A stretch of 18,293 nt of DNA from an uncultured Pelagibacterales bacterium (GTDB taxonomy: Bacteria; Pseudomonadota; Alphaproteobacteria; Pelagibacterales; Pelagibacteraceae): contig CAJVZX010000011.1 of NCBI GenBank assembly GCA_913020625.1, forward strand, positions 1-18,293, given 5' to 3'. Position numbers and translations under genes: made by a program. Positions 14,700-18,293 of the stretch are shown piece after piece. The notes under the pieces were generated by a model. That model was not told the DNA's origin. It ran no database searches and saw nothing but the letters and a program-made list of their open reading frames with translations. Positions within the stretch are counted from its first letter, which is position 1. Each line of letters begins with the position of its first letter.

Positions 14700-15616
14700 A
14701 TTTGATTTCCAATAACTTCTAACTCTAAATCTAATTTTATTCCTGTAGCGGCCAAAACTTTTTCTTTAACTATATTAATTAAATCTTCCACATCATTAGA
14801 TGTTGCACTTCCATCATTAACAAAAAAATTTGCATGTTTCTCAGATATGTAAGCTCCTCCAACAATCATTTTTTCACATCCGGCCTCCTTGATTAATTGC
14901 CATGATTTTTTTTTAGTTTTATTTATTGGGTTTCTGAAAGTGCTTCCACATGTCTTTATCTGTGAAGGCTGAGATTGTTTTTTTTTTAAAACAAAATTAT
15001 CTATTTTTTTCTTAATAATTTTAGTTTCTACTTTTTTTCCTTTTAAAGTTGCACTTAAGAAAATTAAATCTTTAGGTAAATCTGAACCTCTATACTTATA
15101 GTTAATTTGATCAGCGTTTATTAGTCTAACTACTCCTTTCATATCAATTGCTTGAATAGATACTAAACTCTTTGAAATATCGTAACCATAACAACCTGAA
15201 TTCATTCTAATAGCTCCTCCAATTGTTCCCGGAATGCAAGAAAGAAATTCAAATCCAGATATACTGTTGTTCATTGCAAATTCTGATAATTTTTTATCTA
15301 CTACTATTGAGCCAGATACAATTGTAGTATCATTGAGTTTAGATATGTGGGAGAAATTTTTTCCTAATTTTATAATTGTTCCTTTAAAACCACCATCTCT
15401 AATCAAAATATTTGAGCCTGCTCCAATTACCTTGAATGGCAAAATATGACCAAATTGTTTTAAAAAAAGAACCAATTCATTCAAGGTGTTTGGTTTAAAA
15501 AAAATATCTGCTGATCCTCCAAGACCAAACCAACTTGATTTTTTTAAACTATAGTTAGCAAAAATTTTACCTGATATTCTTTTAGAAAAATCCTCAACTT
15601 TTTTTAAAATATTCAT
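14696..15616 (-). CDS. murB: UDP-N-acetylenolpyruvoylglucosamine reductase
   Basis: This 306-residue FAD enzyme reduces UDP-GlcNAc-enolpyruvate to UDP-MurNAc with NADPH. Visible are the FAD-binding stretches WFGLGGSADIFF (29-40) and VIGAGSNILIRDGGF (63-77), then FLSCIPGTIGGAIRMNSGCYG (124-144), YRGSD with Arg176, the catalytic serine loop CGSTFRNP (Ser225), and the C-terminal glutamate in LELEVIG. The ATG at 15616 was chosen over an in-frame TTG at 15628 that would add only MQKK. Even so the start lies 23 bases inside the end of murC, with no ribosome binding site, so it is probably translationally coupled. Confidence 0.96.
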   Translation of the reverse strand: MNILKKVEDFSKRISGKIFANYSLKKSSWFGLGGSADIFFKPNTLNELVLFLKQFGHILPFKVIGAGSNILIRDGGFKGTIIKLGKNFSHISKLNDTTIVSGSIVVDKKLSEFAMNNSISGFEFLSCIPGTIGGAIRMNSGCYGYDISKSLVSIQAIDMKGVVRLINADQINYKYRGSDLPKDLIFLSATLKGKKVETKIIKKKIDNFVLKKKQSQPSQIKTCGSTFRNPINKTKKKSWQLIKEAGCEKMIVGGAYISEKHANFFVNDGSATSNDVEDLINIVKEKVLAATGIKLDLELEVIGNQI

Positions 15617-17006
15617 TTTTTTTTGCAATTATTTTTATCCAAGACGAGATACTTCCAGCGCCCATACAAATCACTAACTCGTTAGAAAATAAATTTTGTT
15701 TAAAATAATTGAATAAATCATTTTCACTATTAATAATAATAAGTCTTACTTTTGAGTTTTTTGCTATTAAATTTCCAAATAAATAATTATCATAAGATTT
15801 ATCAATTTTTTCTCCTGCAGAATAAACAGGACATAAAACTACTTCATCAGCAAGTCTGAATGATTTTGAAAATTCATTTTTTAGTAAATTTAATCTTGAA
15901 TATCTGTGTGGTTGAAAAACACTGATAATTTTTCTGTTTTTATTTACTGACCTTACACTCCTTAATACTTCATTAATCTCTGTTGGATGATGGGCATAGT
16001 CATCATAAAAATCATTTTTTCTATGAGAGAAAATTTTATTAAAACGTCTCTGCACTCCCAAAAAATTTTTTAATCCATTTTTTATATGAGCAATATCTAT
16101 TCCAATAGTTAAAGCAATTGCTATCGCAGCAGTTGCATTTTTAATATTATGATCTCCTAACAAAGGTATTTGGAAGTTTTTTAGTAATTCATTTTTTTTT
16201 CCCAAAATTTTTATTTTTAAATCAAATTTTGAGAAATTAAAATTTTTCTTTTTTAAAATAATAGAAAAATTAGATTTTTTATTAAATCCATAGGTTTGAA
16301 AATTTTTAATACTTAATTTTTTTATCAAACCTTGATTATTAATATCATCTAGACAGATAAATGACTTTCCAAATGGTGGTGTTTTTTCAATAAATTTTTT
16401 GAAGCTTTTTAAAAGATTGCTAAATTTTTTATAAAAATCTAAATGCTCCTTATCAATATTAGTTACTACAGAATACGTTATAGGAATCTTTAAAAAACTT
16501 CCATCTGACTCGTCAGATTCTAAAACGCTCCATTCACTTTTTCCTAGTTTTGCAGAATTTTGAAACTGATTAATAACTCCACCGTTAATCACTGTTGCAT
16601 CAAATTTGGAAGCATATAAAATACTTGAAATTAAAGAAGTAGTTGTAGTTTTGCCATGAGAACCAGTAATAACAATATTTTTTTTAAGAGAGACAATATG
16701 AGCAAGCATATCTCCACGTTTATAAATTGGTAACTTGTTTTTTTTTGCAAATTTTAATTCTAAATTATTACTTTTTATTGCTGAAGAAATTACAACAACA
16801 GTTGAGTTTTTCAAATTTTTATATTTATGGCCTATAAAAATATTAATTCCTAATTTTTTTAATCTACCTATGCTTTGATTAAAGTTGACATCACTTCCTT
16901 GGACTTTAAAACCCATATTTTTCATAACTAAAGCTAATCCACTCATTCCAATACCACCTATTCCTATAAAGTGAATAACCTCATTACTTGCTAGTTTAAT
17001 ATTCAT
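15594..17006 (-). CDS. murC: UDP-N-acetylmuramate-L-alanine ligase
   Basis: This 470-residue Mur ligase adds L-alanine to UDP-MurNAc using ATP, the first step of the stem peptide. It has an N-terminal Rossmann domain with HFIGIGGIGMSGLA (12-25), the P-loop TGSHGKTTTT (114-123) in the central domain, DYAHHPTEI in the C-terminal domain, and the terminal element VICMGAGSISSW. The length is normal. It starts with ATG at 17006, 4 bases after the murG stop, and its last 23 bases overlap murB. The C-terminus (KNEYFKKS) is unremarkable. MurC rather than MurD/E/F is clear from the GIGGIGMSG and DYAHHP motifs and from order. Confidence 0.97.
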   Translation of the reverse strand: MNIKLASNEVIHFIGIGGIGMSGLALVMKNMGFKVQGSDVNFNQSIGRLKKLGINIFIGHKYKNLKNSTVVVISSAIKSNNLELKFAKKNKLPIYKRGDMLAHIVSLKKNIVITGSHGKTTTTSLISSILYASKFDATVINGGVINQFQNSAKLGKSEWSVLESDESDGSFLKIPITYSVVTNIDKEHLDFYKKFSNLLKSFKKFIEKTPPFGKSFICLDDINNQGLIKKLSIKNFQTYGFNKKSNFSIILKKKNFNFSKFDLKIKILGKKNELLKNFQIPLLGDHNIKNATAAIAIALTIGIDIAHIKNGLKNFLGVQRRFNKIFSHRKNDFYDDYAHHPTEINEVLRSVRSVNKNRKIISVFQPHRYSRLNLLKNEFSKSFRLADEVVLCPVYSAGEKIDKSYDNYLFGNLIAKNSKVRLIIINSENDLFNYFKQNLFSNELVICMGAGSISSWIKIIAKKNEYFKKS

Positions 17007-17010
17007 TTTT

Positions 17011-18078
17011 CTAAATCAGTATTTCTTTTTTAATTTTATCCAAAGTATTGGTTTTTCTATCATAAAACATTTTTTTTCTTTTGACTTTTAGATCATTATT
17101 ATTGTTAAAAATTTCTAATAGCAAGAAACTCAGATTATTAGAAGTAAAATTTTTTTGTTCTAATATCCAACAAGTATTTTTTGATTTGTAATATAGTGCA
17201 TTTTCATATTGGTGATTGTCCATAGCAAAAGGATATGGGATTGCAATGAATGGTACCTGTAAAAATTCTAGTTCAGCTATTGTTGAAGACCCACTTCTAG
17301 AAATGGCTAAATCAGATTTAGATATTAATTCTGCAATATTAGAATCAAAGTCAAATATTTTACACTGAATATTATGTTCATTATAAAAATTTTCTATTTT
17401 TTTAATTTGATTGGTAATTACTTGTTGAACAACTTTAATTTTAAAATTATTTTTACACAAAGTAGAAATTGCAACTGGAATAATTTCTCCAAAAATTCTA
17501 GCGCCTTGACTTCCTCCTAGTATAATTATTGTTTTTTCATCATTATTCAATGTTTTTTTTTCTCTTGAAAATTTAATTATTTCATTCCTAATTATAGGTC
17601 CTACTTCGATAAATTTAGATAAATTTTTCTTAGGAATATTAATTATATTATTTGAAGTTGTAAAAATTTTTCTACATGAATTTATAAATAATTTATTTGT
17701 TCTTCCCAATACTAAATTAGGCTCGTAAAGATATATTGTTCTATTTAAAAATTTTGCAGCTAGTAGAATTGAAAATGATACGTAGCCACCAAAACCAAAA
17801 ACTATATCTGTTCTTTTTTTTAAAATAAAATAAATTGAATATAAAAAAGTTACAAACAACTTTATTAATGAAAATATATTAGAAAAAATTTTTTTTTTTG
17901 AAAAAGATGAAACATTAAAAACTTTTATTTCACATTCAATCGAAGGAATATATTTTAAAGCCCTCTTGTCAGTTGCTAAAATTACATTACTTTTGTCCTT
18001 AAAATAATTAATCATACTTATTGCAGGAAAAATATGTCCGCCGGTACCACCGCTACAAAATATTATATTTTTTTTCAT
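17011..18078 (-). CDS. murG: UDP-N-acetylglucosamine transferase MurG
   Basis: This 355-residue GT-B fold transferase puts GlcNAc on lipid I to make lipid II at the inner face of the cytoplasmic membrane. Motifs: glycine loop CSGGTGGHIFPAI (8-20), FGFGGYVSF, ILGGSQGARIFGE in the C-terminal half, SRSGSSTIAELEF (UDP-GlcNAc site; usually SRAGA/SGAST), and PYPFAMDNHQYENA. The length is standard. The ATG overlaps the ftsW stop (ATGA), and murC follows after 4 bases. No ribosome binding site is seen. Confidence 0.97.
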   Translation of the reverse strand: MKKNIIFCSGGTGGHIFPAISMINYFKDKSNVILATDKRALKYIPSIECEIKVFNVSSFSKKKIFSNIFSLIKLFVTFLYSIYFILKKRTDIVFGFGGYVSFSILLAAKFLNRTIYLYEPNLVLGRTNKLFINSCRKIFTTSNNIINIPKKNLSKFIEVGPIIRNEIIKFSREKKTLNNDEKTIIILGGSQGARIFGEIIPVAISTLCKNNFKIKVVQQVITNQIKKIENFYNEHNIQCKIFDFDSNIAELISKSDLAISRSGSSTIAELEFLQVPFIAIPYPFAMDNHQYENALYYKSKNTCWILEQKNFTSNNLSFLLLEIFNNNNDLKVKRKKMFYDRKTNTLDKIKKEILI

Positions 18079-18293
18079 ATTAATTTTCTAATTTTATTAT
18101 CTTGCTTTGTTAAATTAATAATTAAACCTGAAATAATTGAAGTTCCTATAATTGATGAACCACCATAACTTAAAAATGGCAAAGTTATTCCTGTTGCTGG
18201 GAATAATCTTATATTTACACCTATATGAATAAACGCCTGAATTAAAATTATTGAAATAAAACCTAAGAGGCTAATTTTAACGAAATTATCATT
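18075..18293 (-). CDS. ftsW: Cell division protein FtsW, C-terminal end (5' part outside window)
   Basis: The last 72 codons of a SEDS-family membrane protein are visible, ending with TGA at 18075-18077 that overlaps the murG ATG. The stretch contains a membrane helix (FVKISLLGFISIILIQAF), the FtsW/RodA signature GVNIRLFPATGITLPFLSYGGSS, a final helix (IIGTSIISGLIINL) and a basic tail. FtsW polymerises lipid II into septal glycan. RodA shares the signature, but position directly before murG makes FtsW far more likely. Confidence 0.93.
   Translation of the reverse strand, partial: NDNFVKISLLGFISIILIQAFIHIGVNIRLFPATGITLPFLSYGGSSIIGTSIISGLIINLTKQDNKIRKLI

Noticed and set aside
15617..15628. TTG start adding 4 residues to MurB
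   Set aside because: An ATG lies four codons downstream with a fitting N-terminus and less overlap with murC.

Overview
The window looks like a piece of a streamlined marine alphaproteobacterium of the SAR11 / Pelagibacter type. The evidence is strong A+T richness, intergenic gaps of mostly 0 to 75 bases, many overlapping genes, the alphaproteobacterial gene order ftsW-murG-murC-murB-ddl-ftsQ-ftsA...lpxC-bamD...ligA, and a betaine-homocysteine methyltransferase gene behind a tandem SAM-II / SAM-V riboswitch leader, an arrangement I know from Candidatus Pelagibacter. The assignment is an inference from these traits; no rRNA marker is present.

Left end (1-1260, minus strand): the 5' two thirds of a betaine-homocysteine S-methyltransferase gene (bhmT-like) is cut by the window edge. 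Its 263-base upstream gap is almost fully explained: a promoter (804-832), a SAM-II aptamer (745-800), an intrinsic terminator (710-740), then a SAM-V aptamer (637-689) whose 3' strand contains the ribosome binding site. This reads as a double switch in which one ligand, S-adenosylmethionine, acts first on transcription and then on translation. Upstream on the same strand is a small MazG-like nucleotide pyrophosphohydrolase gene.

Middle (1334-8005): fumC (class II fumarase) on the plus strand converges, 1 base apart, on an AsmA-like inner-membrane-anchored protein gene. That gene carries an in-frame 60-bp N-terminal duplication. A divergent 57-base gap then leads to uvrD/pcrA-type helicase and a three-domain Xaa-Pro aminopeptidase, joined by an ATGA overlap. 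The aminopeptidase gene overlaps the 3' end of ligA tail to tail.

Right end (7991-18293, minus strand): a long cell-envelope and division run, in transcription order ftsW (3' end only), murG, murC, murB, ddl, ftsQ, ftsA, lpxC, bamD, ligA. It covers cytoplasmic peptidoglycan precursor synthesis (MurB, MurC, Ddl), the lipid II step (MurG), septal glycan polymerisation (FtsW), the divisome (FtsQ, FtsA), the committed step of lipid A synthesis (LpxC), outer-membrane protein assembly (BamD) and DNA ligation (LigA). Two genes usual in this order in other Alphaproteobacteria are missing: ftsZ between ftsA and lpxC, and recN between bamD and ligA. FtsA itself is divergent in its second phosphate loop.

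There are no tRNA or rRNA genes, CRISPR arrays, insertion sequences or phage genes. Apart from the 263-base riboswitch leader, every gene-free gap is under 80 bases. The most remarkable element is the tandem riboswitch. The class combination is, to my recollection, already described in Pelagibacter, so it is a striking rather than a wholly new system.
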